Positions 7,290 to 16,527 are shown, counted from the first letter of the stretch. The stretch: DNA of 50,940 bases from Phycisphaerae bacterium (GCA_016795065.1 JAEUIU010000019.1:1-50940), one strand, 5' to 3'. The notes: a model not told the origin generated them from the letters alone. Numbers and translations are program-made.

Positions 7290-8744
7290 GTGACCACCCG
7301 GCTTCTCCTTGAGATCCTCTTCATCGGTCAGGTGGTGGTGGCTTTTCTGACCGCCATCCAGGTCCTCACCGATCGGCGGATGCGGGCCGCCTCGGCCACC
7401 TCGTGGATCCTTCTCATTGCGGTCCTTCCGCTCTTTGGGTGCGTCCTTTACTGGCTGGCGGGCAAGCCATGGCTGCAGAAGCGGCGACGCGAGATGGTCG
7501 ACCGGCAACGCGAGCGGCTCTCTTGCCGCATGCAAACGGTCCGTGTGATGAAGGCCAAGTACGTGCGGGAGAGCCTCGACGACATGCCCGCTGGCACCCG
7601 CGGGCTTGCGGCGTTGGCCTGCCAGATCTCTGGTCTCCCACCGGTTGCTGGGAATGACGTCGAGTACCTCACGGACACCGATGACCTTTGTGCTCGTCTC
7701 ATCGAGGATATCGACGGGGCGAAGGACCATGTGCACGTTCTCATGTACATCGCCATCGCCGATCGTTCAGCGACGCCGGTCATGGATGCCATGATTCGAG
7801 CGGCCAAGCGAGGCATCGCCGTTCGCCTTCTCTTCGACTCGATCGGCTCGCGGCCGTTCCGCCGCAGCCGGAAGCGTCAGGAACTTCTCGACGCCGGCGT
7901 CCAGGTCGTTGAGGCCCTTCCTGCAGGACTCTTCCGGGCGATCTTTCAGCGCATTGATCTGCGCAACCACCGCAAGATGGTCGTGGTGGACGGACGTATC
8001 GGCTACATCGGAAGCCATAACCTCGCTGCCGCCGACTTCAAGGTGAAGCGATCGAAGGCCCATTGGGTCGACGCGACAGCCCGAATCGAAGGCCCTGCCG
8101 CCAACGAGCTTCAACGGGTCTTCGTCGAGGACTGGTGGCTCGAAACCGAGGAACCGGTCGAGGAACTCGTGCACCCCGTGAAGGTGTCCCGGAGCGGGTC
8201 CGTGGTCCAGGTCGTTGCGACTGGTCCGACCTTCGACGAGGGCTCGATGCCGCAGGTCATCACCACCTGCCTGCATCTGGCCCAGCGGGAGATCATCCTG
8301 ACCACGCCCTATTTCGTGCCTGACGAGCCGACGATGATGTCCCTCATTGCCGCCGCCCGCCGCGGGGTCTCGGTCACGCTGGTCCTGCCCGAGCACAACG
8401 ACTCCTACCTGGTCAAGCTCGCAAGCCAGAGCTACTTCGAGCGGCTGCTTGATGCTGGCGTCAAGCTCATGGAGTTCAAGGGCGGCATGCTCCACTCCAA
8501 GACGATCACGATCGACGACTCCGTCGGTCTCATGACCAGTGCCAACCTCGATCGCCGGAGTTTCGAGATCAACTTCGAGGTGAGCCTGCTGCTCTATGAC
8601 GCCGACGCGACGCTGGCGATGCGGGCTATCCAGGAGAGTTACCTCGACCGGTCCGAACCGATCGAGCGCGAGGTCTGGGCACGCCGCTCAACCTGGGAGC
8701 GGCTGGTGTCCAACGCGGTGGGACTCGCCTCGCCGGTCCTCTGA
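7290..8744 (+). CDS. cls: Cardiolipin synthase (phospholipase D family)
   Basis: Condenses two phosphatidylglycerols, or PG with a phosphatidyl donor, into cardiolipin at the inner membrane. Two N-terminal membrane helices (residues about 5-25 and 37-57) are followed by two phospholipase D HKD motifs: His227-x-Lys229-x4-Asp234 in HRKMVVVDG, and His402-x-Lys404-x4-Asp409 in HSKTITIDD. Each is followed by the expected GSHNLAAADF or SANLDRRSFEINFE stretch. Length from GTG 7290 is 484 residues, the usual size for ClsA-type enzymes; ATG 7248 would add 14 residues and overlaps the -10 box. The substrate route is completed by PgsA and PgpA at 31.4-32.6 kb. Convergent with the next gene, 6 bp apart. 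Confidence 0.92.
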   Translation: MTTRLLLEILFIGQVVVAFLTAIQVLTDRRMRAASATSWILLIAVLPLFGCVLYWLAGKPWLQKRRREMVDRQRERLSCRMQTVRVMKAKYVRESLDDMPAGTRGLAALACQISGLPPVAGNDVEYLTDTDDLCARLIEDIDGAKDHVHVLMYIAIADRSATPVMDAMIRAAKRGIAVRLLFDSIGSRPFRRSRKRQELLDAGVQVVEALPAGLFRAIFQRIDLRNHRKMVVVDGRIGYIGSHNLAAADFKVKRSKAHWVDATARIEGPAANELQRVFVEDWWLETEEPVEELVHPVKVSRSGSVVQVVATGPTFDEGSMPQVITTCLHLAQREIILTTPYFVPDEPTMMSLIAAARRGVSVTLVLPEHNDSYLVKLASQSYFERLLDAGVKLMEFKGGMLHSKTITIDDSVGLMTSANLDRRSFEINFEVSLLLYDADATLAMRAIQESYLDRSEPIEREVWARRSTWERLVSNAVGLASPVL

Positions 8745-8750
8745 CGGCTG

Positions 8751-9773
8751 CTACTCGGGCTCCTCGAGGTCGCGGTACGCGGTGTGGCATGCGGTGCAGT
8801 CGGTCTTGACGGTCTTGAAGAGCGGTTCGAGCTCGGCCTTGCCGGCCTTGCGGGCGAGCGCCTCCTCGAGCTTGGTCATGTTCTCGCAGGCCTTCCGCAG
8901 GTGGTCCTCAAAGCCGGCGGCGTGCTTGGCGACGGTCGTCCGGTCGTCGGCGGAGACCCGATAGAGATCCGCGATGACGCCCGCATCGGCGGCGGGCACC
9001 AAGTCCGGGTGATCGGTGGGAACCGCCCAGCCATTGGCTTGGACGAGCTTCAACTGGTCGAACTTGGCGTCGATCTCAATCATTGACCGGGCTATGCCTT
9101 TCGGTCGGCTGACTTCGGGGAACGCGTTGGAGGCCCGGTCGACGGTCCCGACCGGCTGGGCCATGGCGATGTCGACGCACGCCCAAAGGCCGGTGTAGCT
9201 TGGTGAGGTTCCAGCCACCTTCATGGCCGAGAGGGCGTGGTCCTTGTCGGTACGGGCCAGAAGGAGCGACGCACTGGCGGCCGCGGCGGCGCTTCGGTGC
9301 TTGCCATGGTGGCAGTGGACGTAGACCGGGCCAGGCAGGTCGCGAATGGCCCGGGCAATCTCCGCCTGTCGTTCGGGGGAAGCACCGTTGTAACCAATCG
9401 GCAAGTGGACATAGCGAAGGCCTTGGGCCTTGGCGGCGTCCAGGTCGGGTTCGGCACCGTCGACGGAGACGATGGTCTTGAAGCCGAGACCCTTGAGCGA
9501 TGCGAAGCCTTTCGGTCCCTCGGGCTGGGAGCCGCTCACGATCCCGTCGCCGAAGACCACCAGGTTGTGAAGCCCGGGATAGTCGGTGGCCTTGTCGGCA
9601 CGCGGGGCGGGCAAAGCGGCCGTCGTGTCATGGGCCGGCGGGGCGTGCCGGGCGGACGAGGAGGTGTCGGTCGTCGACGACGCGCACCCGGTGACCCAAC
9701 CGGCAGCCAGCAGCGATCCCAAGGAGAAGGCGAGCAGGACAAGGGCGCGAGAGGAGAAGCGTGAATCAGGCAT
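8751..9773 (-). CDS. Lipoprotein: tyrosine-phosphatase-like domain fused to a c-type cytochrome site
   Basis: A 340-residue exported protein. The signal peptide ends in the lipobox VTGC with Cys30 as lipid-attachment site. Residues about 65-200 form a dual-specificity phosphatase-like domain with the catalytic loop HCHHGKHRS (Cys154, Arg160; pattern HCx5R). The C-terminal part (about 260-335) is helical and ends with CTACH (Cys326-Cys329-His330), a covalent heme-c site near the C-terminus as in cytochrome c' proteins. So a phosphatase-fold domain and a heme domain would both be outside the cytoplasm. A general-acid Asp is not obvious: DGAEPDLD (residues 105-112) is a candidate. Start ATG 9773 fits a good promoter with a 7-nt gap. 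Function unknown; the fusion is seen directly, its redox or signalling role is inference. Confidence 0.8.
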   Translation of the reverse strand: MPDSRFSSRALVLLAFSLGSLLAAGWVTGCASSTTDTSSSARHAPPAHDTTAALPAPRADKATDYPGLHNLVVFGDGIVSGSQPEGPKGFASLKGLGFKTIVSVDGAEPDLDAAKAQGLRYVHLPIGYNGASPERQAEIARAIRDLPGPVYVHCHHGKHRSAAAAASASLLLARTDKDHALSAMKVAGTSPSYTGLWACVDIAMAQPVGTVDRASNAFPEVSRPKGIARSMIEIDAKFDQLKLVQANGWAVPTDHPDLVPAADAGVIADLYRVSADDRTTVAKHAAGFEDHLRKACENMTKLEEALARKAGKAELEPLFKTVKTDCTACHTAYRDLEEPE

Positions 9774-9780
9774 GCGCGGG

Positions 9781-9809
9781 ACGTTAGGAGAGCCGTCGAC
9801 GACCTGCAA
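9781..9809 (-). promoter_or_regulatory. Sigma-70-type promoter for a leaderless phosphatase-cytochrome mRNA
   Basis: On the minus strand: -35 TTGCAG (9809-9804), 17-bp spacer, -10 TAACGT (9786-9781), then 7 nt to ATG 9773. Transcription should start at or next to the A of the start codon, leaving no room for a ribosome binding site. Confidence 0.65.
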
Positions 9810-10006
9810 GCGTGATCGCGAGGCAATCGGAGCTTGTCGAGAAATTCTTGGTTGCTGTGCAAACAGCGCTCGTATTGGAACGAGAGCGCGTTACGGTGTT
9901 GTCGCTTTGCCGAAACTCGCCGCGTCGGGCCCGAGTGGAAGCAAGCGTTGACGAGACAAACGCGCGGCTCCATGGAACGGAGCTGCCGCACGACTCGGAG
10001 TCGCAC

Positions 10007-11464
10007 ATGGATCTGGTGCTCCCCACGGCGATCGGCGGGCTTGGTGTCGCGTGCCTCCTGATCGCGATCCTGGCTGGCGTGTGGCGTTGGCGTCGACAGT
10101 CGAGGCGCTGTTGCCCCGGGCCTCGGCGCTCGTGGCGGGCGTGGCTCACCGGCCGCTGGATCGTCTACCGCGAACGCTGCGACTACGACCTCTCCGCGCA
10201 TCTTCCCGTTTCGTGGGCCGCCGCACCTCGCGGTGGCGTCTCGCGTCGCCCGCTCATCGAACCCATCACCTGCCCCGAGTGCGGCCGCGTCGTTCGACGC
10301 TCGAGCGACTTCGTCCGTCGCGCTGGTCCATGGCGACCCGGAGGAGCGGGTCTACTGCTGCTGGCTATCGCGACCTACACCCATCTGCGCCCGCCGGTCG
10401 ATGCTGCATCGCTTGTCGCCATGGCGTCGACGGATGTCCTCTTGAATGGCGAGTTGACCTTGGGGGCGACGACGCCGATGGAGATTCGCGACGAACTTCG
10501 TCGACGGGCGATGGACCATCGCCTGACCGAAGAGGAAGTCGTCCGCTTCGTCGAACTCCTCGTCCGCGACCTGCGCGATGATCACCTCGTGGGCAACGCC
10601 AAGGACGCGATGGCGAAGCTCGCCATCTTCGGCACCTTCGACGCCGATCCGCTCTATCGGGCGTTGGCGTCCGAGGATCGTCAGCAGCGGCGCTTGGTCC
10701 GCGAGATCCTGCGTGAGTTGCCCCGCACCGGCGAGCCGCCGCTTGAACTTCTGCGGGCGTCGATTGAGGATCTCAAGGACGACGACTGCTCATGGAACCT
10801 GCGGACTTCCTGGGCCTTTCTTCGCGAGCACATCGAACGCTCGACGCCGCTCCTGATCGAAGCGCTGGACTCGTCAGACGACCAGGAACGCCGTGCGGTC
10901 GAAGGCCTGTTGCGGAGCGCGGACGTGCCCATCGAGATACGTCATCGCCTCTATCGCTCCTCGGTGGCCGATCTGGCGTCCGACCGGGGGGCGTCGAAGG
11001 CGTGGAGTGCCTTCCGGTATCTGCGTGAGCACAGCGCCGAGTGCGAGGCGATCCTGTCCGAGGCCATGAACGCAAGCAACGGCCGCACCCGACTGCTCGC
11101 CGCGGCGACCGCTGGATGCACCAAGCGGTCAGCGCTCATGGGCCAGGCGGTGCCGATCCTCGTTCGTCATCTGGGGGACAATCGGATCCACGGCGATGCG
11201 GTCGTCGCGGCCCGCTCGCTCTGGGGCTTCGGACCGGAGGTGGTGCCCATGCTCACAGCGGAACTTCGCGCAGCTCCGCAGGATGCAGGCAATGAACAGC
11301 GCTTTCAATCGCTGAAGTACCTCATCGCCCGGCTGACGACGGATCGACCGATCGGGTCGCTTCAGCGCGAACTTCCTTTGGCCCGCCTCACCCTGGCCGA
11401 CAAGGACGCCTTGGTGCTTGATCCGGACGAACTCTCCATGCCCTGGGGAGACGACAACGAATGA
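10007..11464 (+). CDS. Zinc-ribbon membrane protein with HEAT-like helical repeats
   Basis: 485 residues. N-terminal membrane helix (about 5-25), then a planctomycete-type zinc-ribbon segment in which the first knuckle is reduced to ERCDYDLS and the second is CPECGR, then a second membrane helix (GAGLLLLAIATYTHL). The remaining about 350 residues are alpha-helical with repeating LLIEAL / LYRALAS / VPILVRHLG units that resemble HEAT or PBS-lyase repeats. No catalytic motif is visible. It shares its N-terminal plan with the genes at 13954 and 14967, which suggests a paralogous family. Start ATG 10007 has GGAG 8 nt upstream; the frame is open to 9812 but lacks features. It diverges from the phosphatase-cytochrome gene. 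Function unknown. Confidence 0.75.
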   Translation: MDLVLPTAIGGLGVACLLIAILAGVWRWRRQSRRCCPGPRRSWRAWLTGRWIVYRERCDYDLSAHLPVSWAAAPRGGVSRRPLIEPITCPECGRVVRRSSDFVRRAGPWRPGGAGLLLLAIATYTHLRPPVDAASLVAMASTDVLLNGELTLGATTPMEIRDELRRRAMDHRLTEEEVVRFVELLVRDLRDDHLVGNAKDAMAKLAIFGTFDADPLYRALASEDRQQRRLVREILRELPRTGEPPLELLRASIEDLKDDDCSWNLRTSWAFLREHIERSTPLLIEALDSSDDQERRAVEGLLRSADVPIEIRHRLYRSSVADLASDRGASKAWSAFRYLREHSAECEAILSEAMNASNGRTRLLAAATAGCTKRSALMGQAVPILVRHLGDNRIHGDAVVAARSLWGFGPEVVPMLTAELRAAPQDAGNEQRFQSLKYLIARLTTDRPIGSLQRELPLARLTLADKDALVLDPDELSMPWGDDNE

Positions 11465-11548
11465 ACCGCTGGGTTCCATGAGCGCTGATGCTCGATCGTG
11501 TCTTGTTTCGGGTCGCGTTGTCGTGTTAGCCGGTCGCCGCGAGAGGGC

Positions 11549-13147
11549 CTACTCAATCGCCGCTCGCCGCCAGGACCAGGCTCGCCAATCTGCCATGCGG
11601 TCGGCCAAGTCCTTGCGAAGTCGTGCCGCCCGCTTCGATGCCTCGTTGGCGACCGCATCGTCGATGCTGGCGGCGGCCAGCCGGTCGAGGGCGGGAATCG
11701 CCTCTTCGCCGAGCGACTCAAGGTAGGTGAGGTCGATCGGGACCGCGTCGCTTCCGACCTCGCGGCAATGGGCGACGTTGTAGCGGGCGATGAGGCCATC
11801 GAAGCTCGGCACCGCGCAGGCGGTGAGGACCAGCGTTGTCGCGATGGCGATCCGCGAGAAGAGCCATTCGTGGCTGGCCCGCCGCCGGATGCGCTCGACG
11901 AGGAGGGCGAGCCCGATCGCCACGAGGGCGAGCCAGATCACCGTCGCCAGGCGCCAACGCGACAGGCTGTATTGCTCGACGTAGAGCCAGAGTCGCCACG
12001 CCGCGGTGCCGCTCAGGAGCATGCTTTGGGCGATCCACACGCTGACCAGTCGGCGGGCCGCGGGTGAGCGTTCGCCTTCACCGCCCGGCCGGAAGGTCAC
12101 GAGGACGAAGAGCCCGGCGAGCAGGGCCGCGGCGATGAGCGGATACGCCCCGCGATGGGCGTACTCGGCGAAGGTCAGTTGCGGCGGCAAAGCCGAGCCG
12201 CCAGTCAGGTAGAGAAGGTCCAGCACCGATTGGGCGGCGAAGACGACGTTGCAGAGGACCAGCGTCCGAATGAGAAAGGCCCGCTTGGCCTGCGGCAACG
12301 AGACGGTCTCGGGTAGGACCTGGCTGCGGAAGAGGGTGCGGCCCCGCAGGAACGTCCATGTGACGAGCCCGACGGCCCACCAGAGACCGACGCGTTGGAT
12401 CGTGAGTTCGGACGTCAGCGACGTCCACAGGTCGGCCAAAGACTGGCCAAAGGAGCGCGACCAGGATTCGATGATCGGGTTGCTTGCGATGAAGAGGATC
12501 GCGAAGACGCTGGCGACCAGGACCGGTACGAGCCAGCGGAGGAGAACGGACCAAGGGTTGCGTCGTCGAAGCGACGGATGCCGGCGAAACCAGCGGTGCA
12601 TGATGCCCGCGTCGCCGAACATCCGCGTGACCAGATCGGCCGGCAGGGCGGCGACGCGCGTGAACCAGAAGATCGCCTTCGATGGCCAGCCGGCGGCGAG
12701 CCCTCGGGCGAGTGACCAGAGCGAGGCCAACGCCAGTGCACTGGCGATCCAACCGGGCTCCAAGACGAGAAGGGCGATGAAGCCCAGAAACGCGGCGACG
12801 ACCAAGGCGCCATGTCGGCCGAGCCGACGGCGCATCCGCTGTCCACGGGCAACGCGTCCGATCAGGACGACGAGAAAGAGGGCCATGCCGAAGAGGACGG
12901 CGTTGACGCCGATCTCGGCCCCGGCGAAGAGCCAGTCGCCGAGAATCGTCATGAGCGCGGCGAGCGCGAGAAGCGAGCCAGCGCCGCGCCACCGGATGTG
13001 GCCTCTCGGCTCTGATGCGCTCGGCTCGGGGCCGCCGAAACCTGCTCCCGGAACGCCGCTCGGAGGAATCGGCGGCGTGGCCTGTGATGAGACACCGATC
13101 GCCGTCGCCTCTCCGGTGAGAGCCGGTTCGCCCGTTTCTTCAGTCAT
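11549..13147 (-). CDS. DUF4173 (DUF4153-like) polytopic membrane protein
   Basis: 532 residues with a proline-rich 50-residue cytoplasmic N-terminus, about ten hydrophobic helices, and a soluble helical C-terminal tail after AVPSFDGLIARYN. The stretch TFAEYAHRGAYPLIAAALL matches the conserved core of DUF4173 membrane proteins, whose function is not known. ATG 13147 is preceded by GAGG at a spacing of 6. It is convergent with the zinc-ribbon gene ending at 11464 and divergent from the CBS gene. No active-site motif is seen. Confidence 0.8.
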   Translation of the reverse strand: MTEETGEPALTGEATAIGVSSQATPPIPPSGVPGAGFGGPEPSASEPRGHIRWRGAGSLLALAALMTILGDWLFAGAEIGVNAVLFGMALFLVVLIGRVARGQRMRRRLGRHGALVVAAFLGFIALLVLEPGWIASALALASLWSLARGLAAGWPSKAIFWFTRVAALPADLVTRMFGDAGIMHRWFRRHPSLRRRNPWSVLLRWLVPVLVASVFAILFIASNPIIESWSRSFGQSLADLWTSLTSELTIQRVGLWWAVGLVTWTFLRGRTLFRSQVLPETVSLPQAKRAFLIRTLVLCNVVFAAQSVLDLLYLTGGSALPPQLTFAEYAHRGAYPLIAAALLAGLFVLVTFRPGGEGERSPAARRLVSVWIAQSMLLSGTAAWRLWLYVEQYSLSRWRLATVIWLALVAIGLALLVERIRRRASHEWLFSRIAIATTLVLTACAVPSFDGLIARYNVAHCREVGSDAVPIDLTYLESLGEEAIPALDRLAAASIDDAVANEASKRAARLRKDLADRMADWRAWSWRRAAIE

Positions 13148-13175
13148 GTGAACCTCGTCATGCGCGCTCGGTCAG

Positions 13176-13190
13176 CGGTCGCAACGACCG
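13176..13190. other. Short inverted repeat in the DUF4173/CBS divergent region
   Basis: CGGTCG and CGACCG flank a 3-nt loop. The 230-bp intergenic region between the divergent DUF4173 and CBS genes otherwise holds only TATGCT (13330-13335), a possible -10 for the CBS gene. Confidence 0.35.
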
Positions 13191-13377
13191 AACCGGAGCA
13201 TCTGTCTCGGGCCTACGCCTGAGCCACGCGTCTGGTTCCTGTCCTCATAGAGAATCTCTGCCCGGGAACAAGGCCGCGTCTTCGGTTCTCCCGACGCCCC
13301 GAAGCACGCGTGGCGAGCGGACATTCGCGTATGCTGCACCCACCAGCTATCCCTTTGGAGAGCCTCGCGGAGTCATC

Positions 13378-13887
13378 ATGAGTTCCTGCCCGCCCGCCCA
13401 GCCCACCGGCCCATCGGCCACGTCCGCGTCCCTCGCCCATCTCCGTATGGCTGATGTGATGGTCCGCAACCCGATCTGCGCGACGCCGGGGATGACGGTG
13501 CGGCAATTGGCGACGATCTTCGCCGAGCGGAAGATCTCGGGAGCCCCGGTCGTCGGTCCCGACGGCCGCCTGGTCGGTGTCGTTTCGCGTACCGATCTCT
13601 TCCGGCGGGTGACCGCCGATGCCAAGGGGAGCGCCTCGAGCTTCCTCTTCGACCTCCTCAACGACAACGTCCCGCCCGAACAGCAGCCGATGCCGGAGTC
13701 GCTCCTCACGATCGGCGACTTCATGGCCGAACAGGTCATCACCGCGACCGAGGACGAGCCGGTGGGCATCGTCGCCCGCCGGATCGCCCAAGCCCACGTC
13801 CATCGCGTGGTGGTCATCGATCGCGAGCGCAAGCCGATCGGCGTGGCGACGGCGCTCGACTTCCTGAAGATGTTCCCGATTGGATAG
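13378..13887 (+). CDS. CBS-domain pair protein
   Basis: 169 residues made almost entirely of two CBS motifs, about residues 22-78 (ADVMVRNPICATPGMTVRQL...GVVSRTDLFRRV) and 112-167 (IGDFMAEQVITATEDEPVGI...GVATALDFLKMF). Such Bateman modules bind adenosyl nucleotides and usually regulate a partner enzyme or transporter; no partner domain is fused here. The linker between the two motifs (LFDLLNDNVPPEQQPMPES) is polar. ATG 13378 has GGAG about 6 nt upstream. It precedes the two zinc-ribbon genes on the same strand with a 66-bp gap, so co-transcription is possible but unproven. Confidence 0.88.
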   Translation: MSSCPPAQPTGPSATSASLAHLRMADVMVRNPICATPGMTVRQLATIFAERKISGAPVVGPDGRLVGVVSRTDLFRRVTADAKGSASSFLFDLLNDNVPPEQQPMPESLLTIGDFMAEQVITATEDEPVGIVARRIAQAHVHRVVVIDRERKPIGVATALDFLKMFPIG

Positions 13888-13953
13888 CACGCGACGGGAT
13901 CCAGATCGCGATTGACGCGGAGAGTGGTAGCAGCCTGTGGCATCACGCTCGCC

Positions 13954-14970
13954 ATGGAGGCGAACCCTCGCTTGGTTCCGGCCACTCCCATCCTCGTCGC
14001 CATCGCCTTGGCCTTCTGTGGTGTGGTCGCGGCACTCTGCGGTGTGATTGGCCAGCCCTCGCTGGGACGACCGACCTGTCGAGGGTGCGGGCGCGATGTG
14101 CGCGATCTCGCCTGGGATGCCGTCCCGACCTGTTCCTGCGGCAATGCCCTGCGCCGCGATGGAGCGGTGCGATGGCTCGGCCGCCAGCGTTCTCGTTCGG
14201 CGATCTTCGCCGGGATCGGCCTCGTCGTCGCTGCGTTCAGCCTCTTGTGGGCCGATCGGGCGATCACGAAGCGTGCGATCGGGTGGGCGGATCTCCTCCC
14301 GTCCTCGTCCTTGGTCGGTCAACTCCAGCGCGGCGAGAATTTGGAACGGGCGACGCGATCGTTGGTCCATCGCGCCAACGTCGATTGGCTGGGTGATGAC
14401 GCCCGCGCCGAGGCTTTGGAAGCGATTCTCGCGGCAAAGCCTGGAAGCCTGAAGTCGACCGACGAGGCGATTGTGCGGCTCCTCTCGCACCCTTCGATGT
14501 TCAAACCCGCGCGTGACGACCTGCGGCGTGCAGCGCTCCAACAGGTCAACGCCGGATTGGGGGGATGGCGGCAGGCGCCGGTTCCCACCATGCTCTACCC
14601 GGGCATGCCCTTTCCAAGCCTCGCGTGGTCAACGACCCGGTTACCTCGTGGAGTGATCATCCTGATCGATTCCGTGAGCCGCAACGGCGAGGCCCTCTCG
14701 ATCCGCCGCGTTCATTCGGCGGAGATCGATGCGGCGCAGGGGGATTCCGAAGGCCCCGCGCCAACAGGCGGCCCGCTGCGATTTCGATGCCGCATGACCG
14801 AGTTCCACGTGCCGCGCGAACTCACCGAACCAGCCGCCCGCTGGCTCCTGCGTCACGACACGCTGCCCGACGGCCTGGTGCACGAGATGCAATCGATGAT
14901 GGTCGAGTTCGAGGTCCCGTCCGGTGACTCGGCCCGGCCATCATCGTCCGAAAAGGAGTCGGTGCCATGA
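13954..14970 (+). CDS. Zinc-ribbon membrane protein (paralogue B)
   Basis: 338 residues. N-terminal membrane helix (VPATPILVAIALAFCGVVAA), zinc-ribbon segment with CRGCGRD and TCSCGNAL (two Cys pairs), second membrane helix (IFAGIGLVVAAFSLLW), then a soluble domain of about 220 residues with no recognised motif. It overlaps the next gene by the 4-nt ATGA junction at 14967-14970, so the two are translationally coupled, and AAAAGGAG lies within its 3' end as the ribosome site of the next gene. Start is uncertain: ATG 13954 is used; TTG 13912 and GTG 13924 are in frame. Likely forms a pair or complex with its neighbour; function unknown. Confidence 0.72.
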   Translation: MEANPRLVPATPILVAIALAFCGVVAALCGVIGQPSLGRPTCRGCGRDVRDLAWDAVPTCSCGNALRRDGAVRWLGRQRSRSAIFAGIGLVVAAFSLLWADRAITKRAIGWADLLPSSSLVGQLQRGENLERATRSLVHRANVDWLGDDARAEALEAILAAKPGSLKSTDEAIVRLLSHPSMFKPARDDLRRAALQQVNAGLGGWRQAPVPTMLYPGMPFPSLAWSTTRLPRGVIILIDSVSRNGEALSIRRVHSAEIDAAQGDSEGPAPTGGPLRFRCRMTEFHVPRELTEPAARWLLRHDTLPDGLVHEMQSMMVEFEVPSGDSARPSSSEKESVP

Positions 14971-16478
14971 CGCAGCACCTGTTCCTCGGCTTCGTCTCGA
15001 TTCCTTGGGATGAGTTCGGGCGATCTGACCTGGCCGCGATCGCCTGGTCGTTGGCGGCGCTCTTGGCCGCGGGACCGGCGGCGCTGGCGGCGGTCTTGTG
15101 GGTGCCCGCCTGGCGAGGCTCTCCACGCTTCGACGCTCCGCATTGCCGGGGCTGTCGGGTCGCGTTGCGAGGGAGCGAGCGTTCGCTGCCGGAACGCTGT
15201 CCTGAGTGTGGGCGCTCGACGCAAGGAGCCAACGGAGCGTTCGATGTCGACTACGCGATTCGGGCTTGGCGATGGTCCGGAGTCTTGCGTCGGTTTGTGC
15301 TGGGTGCGGGCTGCGTGATGGCGGCGATCATCGGAGGCTGGGCCGCAACACCTCTGGTCGGTTGGGCGCAGCGCACAAGCATGGCGACCGCCCAAGTCGG
15401 CTCGATCGCACCGGCCCTCACCTCGGCCCGCAGCATGCAGATGTCGAAGGACTCGCTCCGTTTTGCTGCTGACGCTGCGCCGACGGACGAAGCGGTTCGG
15501 CGCGAGGCGACTGACGCCCTTCGCGCCTACCTGGAAGATCGCATCCCGGCGGGGCGCGGACTTCGCCTTCTTCTTGATCGCCTCGATCTCCCTGCCGCCC
15601 GAACGCATGTCGTCGACCTGATCGGCTCGCTGGGGGCGACGGGCGAGTTGGACGAGGCCGAAGTGCTCGCTCTCCTGCGCCGGGTCACCGGTGGCCCGAA
15701 ACTCATCGCGCCGATGGTGTTGGAAGGTGGGAGCGATCTGGTGGTGGCCATCACAAGCGGCGACACCACGGTGCAGATTGACATCCTGTCGATCGAGATT
15801 GACGGCGCGCTGCGACCGGACCTGGTGCGATACGCAGGTACCGACGTCCCTTCGTTGACGGTCGCGACCTTGGGGCCGTTTGGGGAGGGCGAACGCACAT
15901 CGACCCATGAGATTCGCGTCGTCTGGCGGCTCGGATGGATCCCCGCGCTTTCCGGGGACGAAGCAACACAGGCCCCGCTTCCAACACGCTTTGGCTTCAG
16001 AGGTAGCGATGTTGTTCGATGTACCGTGACACACGACCAGACCGCTTTCAACCAGGCGATCTCGAAGCCTCCGACTCCCGTTGAGGCGAGTCCGTTCGTC
16101 GCAAGCGACCTCCAGCCGCAAGTAGAGGCGCGTTCCTATGGACGGGTGACTTTGGTCGAGGGTCGTCTGCAGGCGAGGGTGTTGCCGGGCACATTGCTGC
16201 CTGGCCAGTGGACGCTGGTGGCAGGGGACCAGCGGCTTCCGCTGGACGCGGCAGAGGGGCCGGAGGCCTATGAACTCACCATCAGCGGGTTCCTCGAGAT
16301 TCCACTGTCAGAACTGCCGGCACGCCTGACCGTCGAGTACGACCCGACGCCGCTCTGGGCCGCCGGAGTGCCACAGATACTCCGGGAGCACCGCGGGTTT
16401 TCCATGCCCGGCGTCGCACCATGGTGGCCGAAACCGATTCGTTTTGAGGATGTCTCGTGGCGGTGGGCCCCCGACTGA
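14967..16478 (+). CDS. Zinc-ribbon membrane protein (paralogue C)
   Basis: 503 residues, with the same plan as the upstream gene: membrane helix (ALLAAGPAALAAVLWVP), zinc ribbon CRGCRVALRG...CPECGRST, second membrane helix (FVLGAGCVMAAIIGGWAATP), then a large soluble domain, partly beta-rich in its C-terminal half (EIRVVWRLG, YELTISGFLEIPL). The soluble domains of the coupled pair contain similar-looking segments (SIEIDGALRPD here, SAEIDAAQGD in the other), suggesting distant homology. ATG 14967 overlaps the previous stop codon and has AAAAGGAG before it. No enzyme motif is seen; an envelope or stress-related role would be a guess. Confidence 0.75.
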   Translation: MTQHLFLGFVSIPWDEFGRSDLAAIAWSLAALLAAGPAALAAVLWVPAWRGSPRFDAPHCRGCRVALRGSERSLPERCPECGRSTQGANGAFDVDYAIRAWRWSGVLRRFVLGAGCVMAAIIGGWAATPLVGWAQRTSMATAQVGSIAPALTSARSMQMSKDSLRFAADAAPTDEAVRREATDALRAYLEDRIPAGRGLRLLLDRLDLPAARTHVVDLIGSLGATGELDEAEVLALLRRVTGGPKLIAPMVLEGGSDLVVAITSGDTTVQIDILSIEIDGALRPDLVRYAGTDVPSLTVATLGPFGEGERTSTHEIRVVWRLGWIPALSGDEATQAPLPTRFGFRGSDVVRCTVTHDQTAFNQAISKPPTPVEASPFVASDLQPQVEARSYGRVTLVEGRLQARVLPGTLLPGQWTLVAGDQRLPLDAAEGPEAYELTISGFLEIPLSELPARLTVEYDPTPLWAAGVPQILREHRGFSMPGVAPWWPKPIRFEDVSWRWAPD

Positions 16479-16527
16479 TCGGTGGCTCGCTGCAGGTGAA
16501 ACGGGCATTGTGCCGATCCTGCCCAGC

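Noticed and set aside
13213..14541. Minus-strand open frame of 442 codons over the CBS and zinc-ribbon genes
   Set aside because: It covers two supported plus-strand genes and their gap, and its translation is low-complexity Arg-rich.
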